Program-made: the position numbers and the translations under genes
Part shown: piece after piece, positions 51,937 through 61,348 of the stretch
Layout of the letters: the number at the start of each line of letters is the position of its first letter
Position numbering within the stretch: position 1 is the stretch's first letter
The notes under the pieces: generated by a model
The model's input: the letters and a program-made list of their open reading frames with translations, nothing else
Databases searched by the model: none
What the model was told of the DNA's origin: nothing
NCBI GenBank assembly: GCA_947489685.1
Contig: CANLEM010000002.1
Coordinates: 372,001-436,000, forward strand
Length of the DNA stretch: 64,000 nucleotides
Direction of reading: 5' to 3'
DNA from: an uncultured Aquimarina sp.
GTDB taxonomy: Bacteria > Bacteroidota > Bacteroidia > Flavobacteriales > Flavobacteriaceae

Positions 51937-54900
51937 ATGTATTTAATATTTGATACCGAAACCACCGGATTACCAAAACGTTGGGATGCTCCTATTAGCG
52001 ATACCGACAACTGGCCACGTTGTATCCAGATTGCCTGGCAATTACACGACGCCATGGGTAATTGTATCGAACACCAGGATTATCTGGTTAAACCCGATGG
52101 ATTTAACATCCCTTATGATGCAGAAAAAATACATGGTATCTCAACAGAATTAGCAGAACAAGATGGGATTACTCTGCAGGAGGTTCTTGAGAAATTTAAT
52201 GTTGCTTTATCGAAAACCAAATTTATTGTAGGGCAAAATGTAGGTTTTGATGTTAATATTATGGGAGCAGAATTCTACCGTTTGAATGTAGAAAATGATC
52301 TACAAAATCTCCCTGTTCTTGACACATGTACCGAAACAACCGCAAGTTTATGTCAAATCCCAGGAGGTAGAGGAGGAAAATTTAAACTCCCGACACTAAC
52401 CGAATTACATGAACATCTATTTGGTATAGCCTTTGGCGAAGCGCATAATGCAACGGCCGATGTTGAAGCTACCACACGATGTTTTTTTGAATTAATTCGT
52501 AAACAACTGTTTACTCTAGAAGAATTAGACGTACCATCTGATTACTTTCAAAATTTCAAAGAAGCTAATCCTGAGCCTATTCAGTTAATAGGATTAAAAC
52601 ACATTAACCTACAAAAAGCTTCTCAAAAAATACGAGAAGAACTTACTAAAAAAGAAGACACTAATCTATCTCAGCAAGAAATAAACCAAAACATTGCCGC
52701 TCTTGATGAAGTAGATTTTGCACACTTACATAACCACACTCAGTTCTCTGTACTACAATCCACCACAAGCATCCCTGATTTGGTAAAAATAGCTGCACAA
52801 CATAAGATGAAAGCTGTAGCCATGACAGATCATGCTAACATGATGGGTGCTTTTCATTTTGTTCAAGCGGTATCTAATCATAACAAAAGTGTTAAAGCAG
52901 CAAATGCCGAAGCTATTGAAAATGGACAAGAACCCGAAGGCATAGAAATGAAACCAATTGTTGGTTGCGAGTTTTTTGTATGTGAGAATCATACAGATAA
53001 ATCCCGAAAAGATAATGGATATCAAATTGTGATGCTTGCCAAAAACAAAAATGGCTACCATAATCTTGCAAAGATGTCCTCTATTGCTTTTGTGGATGGT
53101 TTTTATTATTTGCCCAGAATTGACAAAGAAGTTATTAAACAATATAAAGAAGATATCATTGTACTTACAGGAAATCTTTATGGAGAGGTTCCCAGTAAAG
53201 TTTTAAATATTGGCGAAAAACAAGCCGAAGAAGCATTGCTTTGGTGGCATCAAGAATTTGGAGATGATCTTTATATAGAGGTCATGCGCCATAATCAAGA
53301 AGACGAAAACAGAGTTAATCAGGTGCTAATAGAGTTTGCCAAAAAACATGCTATAAAAACGGTTGCCACCAATAACACGTACTACTGCGAGAAACAAGAT
53401 GCCAACGCACACGATATTTTATTATGTGTAAAAGATGGTGAAAAACAAGCTACACCTATAGGTCGAGGTAGAGGATATCGCTATGGTTTGCCAAATCAGG
53501 AGTACTATTTCAAAACGCAGGAAGAGATGAAAAATCTCTTCAAAGACTTACCTGAAGCCATTATAAATGTACAGGAAATCGTAGACAAAATCGAACCTTT
53601 TGTACTTGCTAGAGATGTATTACTACCGGCTTTTGATATTCCTGAAGAGTTTTTATTCGAAGAAGATAAACTCGATGGAGGAAAACGTGGAGAAAACAAA
53701 TACTTAAGGCATATCACCTATGAAGGTGCCAAGAAAAGATATGGAGAAATTACTCCCGAGATTGACGAACGATTAGATTTCGAACTCAAAGTAATAGAAA
53801 AAACGGGGTATCCAGGATACTTTTTAATTGTCGAAGATTTTATCCGTGCAGCACGCGATATGGATGTTTCTGTTGGCCCTGGTCGAGGATCAGCAGCAGG
53901 ATCAGCAGTTGCATATTGCCTTTGGATCACCAACTTAGACCCTATAAAATACGACTTACTTTTTGAGCGTTTCTTAAATCCTGATCGTGTAAGCATGCCC
54001 GATATTGATATTGATTTTGATGATGAAGGTCGAGGTAGGGTTATGGATTATGTAATCGAAAAATATGGAGCCAATCAGGTAGCACAAATCATCACTTACG
54101 GTACTATGGCTGCAAAATCATCGATACGAGATACTGCTCGTGTTCTTGATCTTCCGCTTGGAGATGCGGATCGAATTGCTAAGTTAATTCCTAATATGTC
54201 CAAATTGGGTAAAATTTTTGGGGTCGATGAAGCTACTTTAAAGAAAAAATTTAGAAGCGACGAATTAGAAAAGGTTAATGAACTTCTTAATATTGCCGAA
54301 GGAAGTGATCTTGAAGCTGAAACGTTAAACCAAGCCAGAGTATTAGAAGGATCTGTACGAAACACGGGTATCCATGCCTGTGGGGTAATTATTACTCCTG
54401 ATGATATTACCAAATTTGTTCCCGTAGCTTTAGCAAAAGATTCTGACATGTACTGCACGCAGTTTGATAACTCTGTTGTAGAAAGTGCTGGCTTACTAAA
54501 AATGGATTTCTTGGGTCTTAAAACCCTAACTCTTATTAAAGATACGGTCAAAATCGTAAAAGCAAAGCATGGCGTAGAGCTTGATCCAGAAAATTTCCCG
54601 CTTGATGACGAAGAAACCTATGCACTCTTTCAAAGAGGAGAAACCGTGGGTATATTTCAATACGAATCACCTGGGATGCAAAAATATCTGAAAGAACTAA
54701 AACCTTCTGTTTTTGCAGATCTTATTGCTATGAATGCGCTTTACAGACCAGGTCCATTAGAATACATTCCGAGTTTTATTAACAGAAAACATGGTACCGA
54801 AGAGATTATCTATGATCTTGAAGCTTGTGAAGAGTATTTAAAAGAAACTTATGGGATTACAGTTTACCAGGAGCAAGTAATGTTGCTTTCTCAAAAACTT

Positions 54901-56322
54901 GCAAATTTCACCAAAGGTGAAGCCGATGTTTTACGTAAGGCAATGGGTAAAAAACAAAAAGCTGTTCTGGATAAAATGAAGCCGAAATTTATTCAGCAGG
55001 CTTCAGAAAAAGGACATGCCGAAGATAAATTAGAGAAAATCTGGAAAGATTGGGAGGCTTTTGCCGCCTATGCCTTCAACAAATCTCACTCTACATGTTA
55101 TGCCTGGATTGCTTATCAAACAGCATATCTTAAAGCGCATTATCCTGCAGAATACATGGCAGCGGTATTATCGAATAATATGAATGACATCAAGCAAGTT
55201 ACTTTTTTCATGGAAGAATGTAAACGCATGAAATTAGATGTACTGGGCCCGGATGTTAATGAATCTTATCGCAAATTCTCGGTTAACAAAGATGGTGCTG
55301 TTCGATTCGGAATGGGCGCTATAAAAGGAGTTGGATCAGGAGCCGTAGCTACAATAGTTGAAAACAGAAAAGAGAATGGCCCCTTTAAATCTATTTTTGA
55401 TGTTGCAAAGCGTATTGATCTTAGAGCTGCTAATAAAAAAGCATTTGAGAGTTTGGCTCTAGCCGGAGGATTTGATTCATTTGGCGATACACACAGAGGG
55501 CAATATTTTCATGATGAAGGAGATGGAATTACTTTCTTAGAAAAAGCCGTTCGTTATGGATCTAAATTTCAAGAAAGTGAAAATTCTTCTCAAGTTAGTT
55601 TATTTGGAGAGGCTAGCGAAGTACAGATCCCTGAACCTGTAGTACCGCCCTGCGAAGAATGGGGTACTATGGAAAAACTTGCTCGCGAAAAAGAAGTAGT
55701 TGGAATCTATCTATCTGGACATCCATTGGATGATTTTAAATACGAAATGAAATATTTCTGCAACGCTACGTTGTTAAATTTTGCAGATCTAGAAAGCAAT
55801 ATCAATCGTGAACTTTCTTTTGGCGGGGTAATTAGCAGTGTAGAACATCGTACCTCAAAAAACGGTAAAGGGTGGGCAACATTTATTGTTGAAGATTATA
55901 ATACCGCTCACGAGTTTAGGATTTTTGGAGAAGAATACCTTAAACATCGCCCTTTTTTGGTAAAAAACACATTTGTATATGCCAAAGCATATGTAAAAGA
56001 AGGCTGGGTTAATCGAGATACAGGAAAAAAAGGAGACCCCAGAATTCAATTTAATAGTTTTCAACTTTTACATGATGTTATGGAAAGTTATGCCCGAAAA
56101 CTTACTATTCAACTAGATATTAATGACCTATCCGATTCCAGAATTGATGGACTAAAGGAATTATTAACTGAGCATAGTGGAAATCACACTTTAAATTTTG
56201 TGATTTACGAGATGGCCGAACAATTAAAATTGCATATGCCAAGCAGAAAACAAAAGGTTAACATTTCTCAAGAACTACTTATGGCCCTCGAAAATGATTC
56301 GGTCTATTACAAATTAAATTAG
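51937..56322 (+). CDS. dnaE: DNA polymerase III alpha subunit with fused proofreading exonuclease
   Basis: 1461 residues. Residues 1-190 are a DEDDh exonuclease like DnaQ: YLIFDTETTGLP (D6, E8), GQNVGFDVNIMG, HNATADVEATTR. The PHP domain follows from about 265 (FAHLHNHTQFSVLQ, MTDHANMMG). The polymerase core has FLIVEDFIRAARDMDVSVGPGRGSAAGSAVAYCL and the catalytic acids in PDIDIDFDDEGR, then FQYESPGMQKYL and YRPGPLEYIPSFI. The C-terminal part holds an OB-fold segment. It is the replicative polymerase. Exonuclease fusion is typical of Bacteroidetes DnaE. It lies between two paralogous lipoprotein genes. Confidence 0.97.
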   Translation: MYLIFDTETTGLPKRWDAPISDTDNWPRCIQIAWQLHDAMGNCIEHQDYLVKPDGFNIPYDAEKIHGISTELAEQDGITLQEVLEKFNVALSKTKFIVGQNVGFDVNIMGAEFYRLNVENDLQNLPVLDTCTETTASLCQIPGGRGGKFKLPTLTELHEHLFGIAFGEAHNATADVEATTRCFFELIRKQLFTLEELDVPSDYFQNFKEANPEPIQLIGLKHINLQKASQKIREELTKKEDTNLSQQEINQNIAALDEVDFAHLHNHTQFSVLQSTTSIPDLVKIAAQHKMKAVAMTDHANMMGAFHFVQAVSNHNKSVKAANAEAIENGQEPEGIEMKPIVGCEFFVCENHTDKSRKDNGYQIVMLAKNKNGYHNLAKMSSIAFVDGFYYLPRIDKEVIKQYKEDIIVLTGNLYGEVPSKVLNIGEKQAEEALLWWHQEFGDDLYIEVMRHNQEDENRVNQVLIEFAKKHAIKTVATNNTYYCEKQDANAHDILLCVKDGEKQATPIGRGRGYRYGLPNQEYYFKTQEEMKNLFKDLPEAIINVQEIVDKIEPFVLARDVLLPAFDIPEEFLFEEDKLDGGKRGENKYLRHITYEGAKKRYGEITPEIDERLDFELKVIEKTGYPGYFLIVEDFIRAARDMDVSVGPGRGSAAGSAVAYCLWITNLDPIKYDLLFERFLNPDRVSMPDIDIDFDDEGRGRVMDYVIEKYGANQVAQIITYGTMAAKSSIRDTARVLDLPLGDADRIAKLIPNMSKLGKIFGVDEATLKKKFRSDELEKVNELLNIAEGSDLEAETLNQARVLEGSVRNTGIHACGVIITPDDITKFVPVALAKDSDMYCTQFDNSVVESAGLLKMDFLGLKTLTLIKDTVKIVKAKHGVELDPENFPLDDEETYALFQRGETVGIFQYESPGMQKYLKELKPSVFADLIAMNALYRPGPLEYIPSFINRKHGTEEIIYDLEACEEYLKETYGITVYQEQVMLLSQKLANFTKGEADVLRKAMGKKQKAVLDKMKPKFIQQASEKGHAEDKLEKIWKDWEAFAAYAFNKSHSTCYAWIAYQTAYLKAHYPAEYMAAVLSNNMNDIKQVTFFMEECKRMKLDVLGPDVNESYRKFSVNKDGAVRFGMGAIKGVGSGAVATIVENRKENGPFKSIFDVAKRIDLRAANKKAFESLALAGGFDSFGDTHRGQYFHDEGDGITFLEKAVRYGSKFQESENSSQVSLFGEASEVQIPEPVVPPCEEWGTMEKLAREKEVVGIYLSGHPLDDFKYEMKYFCNATLLNFADLESNINRELSFGGVISSVEHRTSKNGKGWATFIVEDYNTAHEFRIFGEEYLKHRPFLVKNTFVYAKAYVKEGWVNRDTGKKGDPRIQFNSFQLLHDVMESYARKLTIQLDINDLSDSRIDGLKELLTEHSGNHTLNFVIYEMAEQLKLHMPSRKQKVNISQELLMALENDSVYYKLN

Positions 56323-56471
56323 AAACATTTTATATCCTAAAAAATAGACAACTAATTTCTAATTGGATTGTTTCAATATATCCATATTCTTAATCTCAAA
56401 AAGACTTGGTTTTTAACCTTAATATTTGTTTTCAAGGTGATCTTCTAAATAGTAAAAAATACTCACTTAAC

Positions 56472-56708
56472 GTGTTAGTTATCTAACACTTATACTTTTT
56501 TTACACCCTCTTAAAAAGTGAGAAAATATGGTAATTATTTGTTAAAAAAACTCTTTAACCAAACCCTTTTTTTTACCCAAAAACCTTGTAAAAGCCTTAA
56601 AATCAATGAAATTCAAAATTAATAAAGTTTAGAGCGACATTATTTATTTTATTTTAAAATTACTTGTTGTAAGTATAAAATATGGATAGCGTCTCAACTT
56701 ATATCAAA
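56472..56708. promoter_or_regulatory. Upstream region shared with the paralogous gene at 50.4 kb
   Basis: GTGTTAG-TTAT-CTAACAC (56472-56489) and CGTCTCAACTTATATCAAA (56690-56708) repeat the elements found upstream of lipoprotein paralogue A at nearly the same distances (about 307 and 88 bases before the start). A stretch like CTTGTTGTAAG before the 19-mer is also similar. The rest of 56323-56795 is AT-rich and without genes. Confidence 0.6.
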
Positions 56709-56795
56709 CCTTAAAACCTTTGATATTTAAAAACGATTGGCCGATTGTTTTCTTTTTAGAAATTTTTAGAATATAACTATTAAAAACGCACAAAA

Positions 56796-58172
56796 ATGAA
56801 AACTTTTAAAACCGTACTTTTAAGTATTTTTGCTATCTCGTTATTCATAGCTTGTAGCACCGATGACACTATTGTCACAGAAGATCCATTAACAATAAAT
56901 GAAACCGCAGAAGACGCTCTGGAAAAAGAGGCACAAACAAAAGGCCTATTTCAATCATTAAGAGCTTTAAAAGAAGCCAAAATACTATTAAATAGTATTC
57001 GTAGAGATGGAGGAGTTCCGTTTAACCTGTTTAATCCCGCACTTAGGTTCACAGAAGCACAAAATGTTTTTTTACCAAGTGTTTTAGGTATAGATTTCAG
57101 AATAGACAGATCTGTTGTTCCTGCTGGACCTACAGCTAGGTTCCCAATGTTCCAAGGCTTGGAGACCTTACCTGACGGAAGTCAAAGAAAGGGGTATTAT
57201 GTCATAACAGAAGCATCTGATAGATTTATGGCCAAAAAACTAGGCGTGATTTTTTCTCCAAGAATGGCAGCATCAATTGGGTCAGGAGGCGAGCAAAATG
57301 GTTATTTCAATCGTCGAGGAAGATTAGTTTTTGAAGGATCTGTGGATTTTTCGCCAAAAAGATCTTTGGTTACCGGACCTGCAGATGGATTATTGTTTGG
57401 TTTCCCGCCAGCAGAAGCTAACCCAGGTGCTATTGCAGATTCAAAATGGTCTTCGTATGTAGTGCTTCCAAGTGGTGTGGTGATTAATGCTCAATTGGTA
57501 GCAAATAGTACTGGTATTCACGATAGAATTCCTAATCCAAATGGAAACAGTATCGAAGATCAGGATGATTTAAACAATCCTAATTTAGCTATTGATCAAG
57601 CTTCAGTTGTAATGCAACTTTTGGATGGATGGCAAGATGGAAGACCATATTATTTTCATATTGTTACTGATACTTCGGACCCAGGGCCTGCAACGATAGA
57701 ATTAGGAGTTTTTGCTCCAAGATTGGCAAACTTACCAACATTCGGATTGTTTCCCGGGGGATCTATGTTGCCTTTTAGCCCTACAGCAAATGGTAGAACT
57801 ACAGATACAGATGGCTTTGGAGTACAAGGCTTAAATACAGCTTCTTTAAGTGATCAACAAGTACAAGATCCAACAAATACTTTTCCTATTGACCCTAGAG
57901 ACAACAGATATGCACCAATGTGGGATGCGCACGTTACAGAATTTACAATTCCCGAAGTAGATCGGCCAATATTAAGAAGTTTTGATCAAGTAAATCAACT
58001 TCTAGAAGAAGGCATTTTAATCCCTTTCAGAGGTAACGCCAACCCTAGTCCACTAGCAAATTCTTTATCCGATCTATTAACAGCTACCGGAGCAATCATA
58101 AATTGCCCAGTAATTACACAACCCGATGACAGTGTTATCGGTACGCAGATTGGATTACCACGTAACTATTAA
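56796..58172 (+). CDS. Secreted lipoprotein of unknown family, paralogue B
   Basis: 458 residues. Lipoprotein signal MKTFKTVLLSIFAISLFIAC (lipid Cys C20), then a 50-residue spacer longer than in paralogue A (EDPLTINETAEDALEKEAQTKGLFQSLRALKEAK). The core from ILLNSIRRDGG onward matches paralogue A throughout, including VVPAGPTARFPMFQG, HDRIPNPNGN, DGWQDGRPYYFHIVTDTSD and the end ATGAIINCPVITQP. Synonymous positions differ widely while the protein is conserved, so the duplication is old and both copies are under selection. Function not recognised. Confidence 0.85.
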   Translation: MKTFKTVLLSIFAISLFIACSTDDTIVTEDPLTINETAEDALEKEAQTKGLFQSLRALKEAKILLNSIRRDGGVPFNLFNPALRFTEAQNVFLPSVLGIDFRIDRSVVPAGPTARFPMFQGLETLPDGSQRKGYYVITEASDRFMAKKLGVIFSPRMAASIGSGGEQNGYFNRRGRLVFEGSVDFSPKRSLVTGPADGLLFGFPPAEANPGAIADSKWSSYVVLPSGVVINAQLVANSTGIHDRIPNPNGNSIEDQDDLNNPNLAIDQASVVMQLLDGWQDGRPYYFHIVTDTSDPGPATIELGVFAPRLANLPTFGLFPGGSMLPFSPTANGRTTDTDGFGVQGLNTASLSDQQVQDPTNTFPIDPRDNRYAPMWDAHVTEFTIPEVDRPILRSFDQVNQLLEEGILIPFRGNANPSPLANSLSDLLTATGAIINCPVITQPDDSVIGTQIGLPRNY

Positions 58173-58203
58173 AATTAACATAAAAGTTAAGTAGAAATTT
58201 AAT

Positions 58204-58238
58204 AAAGCTTAGTGGTCATTGTACTTCTAAGCTTTTTC
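58204..58238 (+). terminator. Terminator after lipoprotein paralogue B
   Basis: AAAGCTTAG (58204-58212) and CTAAGCTTT (58227-58235) with a 14-base loop, then TTTC. Confidence 0.7.
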
Positions 58239-58623
58239 TATTCAACCAAAAATTATCCGGCAAACATTTCGACTCCTGATCTTAACTAGTCACGATCACA
58301 ACTAATAACTATAGCCAATATAATACATCTTTAATAAAAAGTATTGATCAGTACCATAAATGGTCTCTTGTTTGATATAAAAATCCATAGGATAGCGTTT
58401 ATAACCAAAGAAGACCATCTTTATTTTTTGGTTGCAAGTATTAAAAACCGAAAGATTAAAACAATTCTTCTCAAAACAGAATTATTTAATATTATATTTG
58501 ACATCAAGAAACTTGATAACCCTATAGTCAAAACAAATATTACGTATGTAAGCTTTGGCAGAATTATTGACTAATTTTGTGAATATTAAAAACAAATAAG
58601 AATTTTTTAAATAATAAATAACT
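58239..58623. other. Intergenic region with trxA -7 box
   Basis: About 385 bases. TAATTTTG (58572-58579) matches the -7 consensus, 44 bases before the thioredoxin start. A 76-codon frame at 58344-58574 has biased, hydrophobic-basic content and no recognisable domain; it ends over the promoter and is not called. Confidence 0.45.
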
Positions 58624-58941
58624 ATGGCACTAGAAATAACAGACGCTACTTTTGATGAAGTAGTCCTAAAAAGTGATAAACCTGTATTAGTAGATTTTTG
58701 GGCTGCATGGTGTGGACCTTGTAGAATGGTAGGCCCTATCATCGAACAAATTAGTGATGAATATGACGGAAAAGCGGTTGTAGGTAAGGTAGATGTTGAT
58801 GCTAACCAAGAATTTGCGGCTAAATATGGAGTAAGAAATATCCCTACTGTATTAGTATTTCAAAATGGAGAAGTAGTAGGTCGTCAAGTAGGAGTATCTC
58901 CGAAAAATGTATACGCAGAAGCTTTAGATTCTCTTTTATAA
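58624..58941 (+). CDS. trxA: Thioredoxin
   Basis: 105 residues, standard length. Active site WCGPC (C30, C33) in VLVDFWAAWCGPCRMVGPI, the buried Asp strand VGKVDVDANQEFAAKYGV, and cis-Pro loop RNIPTVLVFQNGE. No signal peptide; cytoplasmic disulfide reductase. Single-gene unit with a -7 box upstream and a terminator downstream. Confidence 0.97.
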   Translation: MALEITDATFDEVVLKSDKPVLVDFWAAWCGPCRMVGPIIEQISDEYDGKAVVGKVDVDANQEFAAKYGVRNIPTVLVFQNGEVVGRQVGVSPKNVYAEALDSLL

Positions 58942-58964
58942 GAGAACTTTGGATATAAATTAAT

Positions 58965-58997
58965 AAAAAAGGTTTGACGAATTGTCAAACCTTTTTT
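58965..58997 (+). terminator. Terminator after trxA
   Basis: AAAAAAGGTTTGAC (58965-58978) and GTCAAACCTTTTTT (58984-58997) form a perfect 14-bp stem with a 5-base loop. Confidence 0.9.
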
Positions 58998-59022
58998 ATT
59001 TTCACAGAAATCTGCACTATTT

Positions 59023-59952
59023 ATGGATATTCAAAAAGAGATAAATAAAACCGGTGGTTTCACTAATCTTGAATTATTGGCCAAGCAAGTGGTCGAAGGT
59101 TTTATTTCGGGAATGCATAAAAGCCCTTTTCATGGATTTTCTGCAGAATTTGCTGAGCATAAAGTATACAATAATGGTGAGAGCACTAAACATATCGACT
59201 GGAAACTCTTTGCAAAAACCGATAAGCTTTTTACCAAACGTTATGAGGAAGAAACAAATCTGAGATGTCATATAATTATTGACAACTCCTCTTCTATGCA
59301 TTATCCAAAAGTTAAAGAACACCATTTAAGCTCTCTAAACAAAATTAGTTTTGCCGTTTTGGCCACGGCTTGTCTAATGAATATTTTAAAAAAACAGCGT
59401 GATGCTATTGGCCTAAGTATTTATAGTGATGAGTATGATTATTATGCTCCAGAAAAAGGAAGCGAACGGCATCATCAAATGCTTTTAAACAATTTAAATC
59501 AAACTTTGATTAACGGTTCGACTGATAAAAATACTGACACGTATAGATTCTTACATCAGATTGCAGAAAAAATACATCGTAGATCTTTGATTTTTTTATT
59601 CACAGATATGTTGCAAGCCACTTCGAGTCCAGAAAAGTTATTTGAAGCATTAAGGCATCTTAAATACAATAAACATGAAGTAATCTTATTTCATACTATT
59701 GATAGTGAGAAAGAAATTAATTTTGATTTCAACAATCGCCCTACCCGATTTGTAGATGTCGAAACCGGAGAACATATTAACCTATATGCTGATAATATCA
59801 AAAACAACTACCAAAAAGAAGTCTCTTCCTATTTTTATGATTTAAAACTGAAATGTGCTCAATACGGTATAAAATATGTATTAGCAGATACCACAAAAGA
59901 TTTTGATAAAATTTTGACTACATATTTGGTTGAAAGGCAGAAATTTACCTGA
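59023..59952 (+). CDS. DUF58 domain protein (vWA-like)
   Basis: 309 residues. DUF58 signature: FISGMHKSPFHGFSAEFAEHKVYNNGESTKHIDWKLFAKTDKLFTKRYEEETNLRCHIIIDNSSSMHYP, where DNSSSM is a MIDAS-like metal site, and later LIFLFTDMLQA. Such proteins usually stand beside MoxR ATPase genes in stress or maturation systems, but no moxR is present here. Cytoplasmic, no membrane segment. Starts 26 bases after the trxA terminator stem. Confidence 0.92.
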   Translation: MDIQKEINKTGGFTNLELLAKQVVEGFISGMHKSPFHGFSAEFAEHKVYNNGESTKHIDWKLFAKTDKLFTKRYEEETNLRCHIIIDNSSSMHYPKVKEHHLSSLNKISFAVLATACLMNILKKQRDAIGLSIYSDEYDYYAPEKGSERHHQMLLNNLNQTLINGSTDKNTDTYRFLHQIAEKIHRRSLIFLFTDMLQATSSPEKLFEALRHLKYNKHEVILFHTIDSEKEINFDFNNRPTRFVDVETGEHINLYADNIKNNYQKEVSSYFYDLKLKCAQYGIKYVLADTTKDFDKILTTYLVERQKFT

Positions 59953-59989
59953 TTTTAAAATATTAAATTCAAAAAAAATAAAAAAAACA

Positions 59990-60020
59990 TTTGCGGGTAA
60001 TAAAATGAGGTGTATATTTG
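59990..60020 (+). promoter_or_regulatory. tRNA-Asp promoter, exact Bacteroidetes consensus
   Basis: TTTG (59990-59993), a 19-base spacer and TATATTTG (60013-60020) match the consensus at every fixed position. The tRNA begins 19 bases later. Confidence 0.88.
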
Positions 60021-60038
60021 CATCCGCAATAAGGCCTT

Positions 60039-60112
60039 GGTCTGGTAGTTCAGTTGGTTAGAATACCTGCCTGTCACGCAGGGGGTCGCGGGTTCGAGTC
60101 CCGTCCAGACCG
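60039..60112 (+). tRNA. tRNA-Asp (GTC anticodon)
   Basis: 74 bases. Acceptor stem GGTCTGG (60039-60045) pairs with CCAGACC (60105-60111), discriminator G at 60112. The anticodon stem CCTGC/GCAGG encloses CTGTCAC, with GTC at 60073-60075. The T loop GTTCGAGTC is typical. CCA is not encoded. Promoter and terminator flank it as a single-gene unit. Confidence 0.97.
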
Positions 60113-60121
60113 CAAAATTGC

Positions 60122-60152
60122 AAAAGCTTCAACTACCATTGAAGCTTTTTTT
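60122..60152 (+). terminator. Terminator of the tRNA-Asp transcript
   Basis: AAAAGCTTCAA (60122-60132) and TTGAAGCTTTT (60139-60149) with a 6-base loop, followed by TTT. Confidence 0.85.
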
Positions 60153-60175
60153 GGCAATTAAAAATGTTGTGTTGT

Positions 60176-60250
60176 CTCACGCTAAGCGTGAGTGGTTTAG
60201 TAGTAAACCAATGAGAAGCTTTTCCATATAAATTGGAGAGGCTTTTTTTA
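60176..60250 (+). ncRNA. Cluster of three hairpins ending in a T-run; possible small RNA
   Basis: CTCACGCT/AGCGTGAG (60176-60192), TGGTTTA/TAAACCA (60193-60210) and AAGCTTTTCC/GGAGAGGCTT (60216-60244, with wobbles) lie head to tail, the last followed by TTTTTTT. This would suit a compact RNA with its own terminator, or a processed tail of the tRNA transcript, but no separate promoter is clear and the first loop is very tight. Speculative. Confidence 0.3.
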
Positions 60251-60281
60251 ATTTATATAAGACCGTATATTAAAAACCCTG

Positions 60282-60680
60282 CTAAAACACGCCTTCTATC
60301 CATAAACCATAAAGAATTAAAAGAGACATCAAAAACATAAGCAATCCTGCCCATCTAAATTTATATCCTGTCTTAACGGTTACTTTTGCCAAACTAGCAA
60401 TACCCAATGATGGTACCATTAAATAAACAAATGCTTTGATGATCTGTAAAACTCCATATAGTGTGATCAAAACTTTAGGCCAATCCCAAATAAAATGAAA
60501 TGAAACAATCAAAGATCCCATGCCTAATGCAATCAATGCATTTATAACATTTCCAACGTTCTTATACTTATATAGAAATACAAAAAAATCAATCCATATT
60601 TTGGGTTGTAGGAAATGAGATAAGCCCACTATCCCTATATTTATAGCCGTAAACAATTCTATAGATTGTGTACTATTCAT
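60282..60680 (-). CDS. Small four-helix membrane protein of unknown function
   Basis: 132 residues with four hydrophobic helices (about 10-30, 43-63, 68-92, 110-130). No motif I recognise. It follows the DUF456 gene by 35 bases on the same strand and may be cotranscribed with it. Inner membrane. Confidence 0.75.
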   Translation of the reverse strand: MNSTQSIELFTAINIGIVGLSHFLQPKIWIDFFVFLYKYKNVGNVINALIALGMGSLIVSFHFIWDWPKVLITLYGVLQIIKAFVYLMVPSLGIASLAKVTVKTGYKFRWAGLLMFLMSLLILYGLWIEGVF

Positions 60681-60715
60681 AGTTTTAATTTTACAGAAAA
60701 ACTATTTGATCTTTT

Positions 60716-61216
60716 CTAGAACAAATTCTCCCAATGATCCCAAACCTCTTGAATAAAAAGGATTAAGAATGCTATACAAACAATAAATTTAATAAAAGTG
60801 CCTGCCAAGAACCCTATAAACGACCCAAATGCAGCCTTAAGAGCTTTTGAGGACTCAGAACTATCTCTTATAAACTCACCAATAAATGCTCCGGCAAATG
60901 GGCCAATAATAATCCCAAAAGGCCCCATAAAAATTAATCCCACGATTAGACCTAGCGAACTGCCAATCATCCCATATTTAGTGCCTCCGAATTTTTTAGT
61001 TCCTAAGGCAGGAACTATATAATCCAATACCCAGACAACAATAGAAACTCCTAAAGTAATCCCCAAAAAAGTCCAATTTTGAGGTATGGCATCAGTAAAA
61101 TGGAGGATTAACAGACCAATCCATGACGTAAATGGCCCTGGCAACACGGGCAGAAAACTACCCACCAAACCTATAAGACAGAATAGAAATCCAATGATGA
61201 TCAGGGCAATATCCAT
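60716..61216 (-). CDS. DUF456 family membrane protein
   Basis: 166 residues with about four to five hydrophobic helices. The family pattern is clear: IIGFLFCLIGLVGSFLPVLPGPFTSWIGLLI, then the Gly-rich TKYGMIGSSLGLIVGLIFMGPFGIIIGPFAGAFIGEFI and AAFGSFIGFLAGTFIKFIV. Function unknown; inner membrane. Divergent from the BlaI-type regulator gene, whose operators begin 55 bases from this start. Confidence 0.9.
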   Translation of the reverse strand: MDIALIIIGFLFCLIGLVGSFLPVLPGPFTSWIGLLILHFTDAIPQNWTFLGITLGVSIVVWVLDYIVPALGTKKFGGTKYGMIGSSLGLIVGLIFMGPFGIIIGPFAGAFIGEFIRDSSESSKALKAAFGSFIGFLAGTFIKFIVCIAFLILFIQEVWDHWENLF

Positions 61217-61270
61217 GTATATATATTTTGCCTATATGACGAGCCTAATATCAATTTGTTACATTTTTTT

Positions 61271-61334
61271 AACTAAAAAACTAGTTATAACTAAATATTT
61301 AGTTATATTTGCTTTTGTAACTAAAAAATTAGTT
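61271..61334. promoter_or_regulatory. Three operator-like repeats upstream of the BlaI-type gene
   Basis: AACTA-AAAAAC-TAGTT (61271-61286), TAACTAAATATTTAGTTA (61288-61305, perfect palindrome) and AACTAA-AAAA-TTAGTT (61319-61334). A -7 box TATATTTG (61304-61311) overlaps the middle repeat. Three copies of one half-site pair over the promoter indicate autoregulation by the BlaI protein and possibly control of the divergent DUF456 gene. Confidence 0.75.
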
Positions 61335-61348
61335 GAATAATATACTTT

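Noticed and set aside
51937..56322. Exonuclease-DnaE fusion as a novelty
   Set aside because: Proofreading domains fused to DnaE are already typical in Bacteroidetes; all catalytic motifs are intact, so it is ordinary here.
58344..58574. 76-codon frame upstream of thioredoxin
   Set aside because: No recognisable domain; composition resembles translated AT-rich intergenic DNA and it runs into the trxA -7 box.
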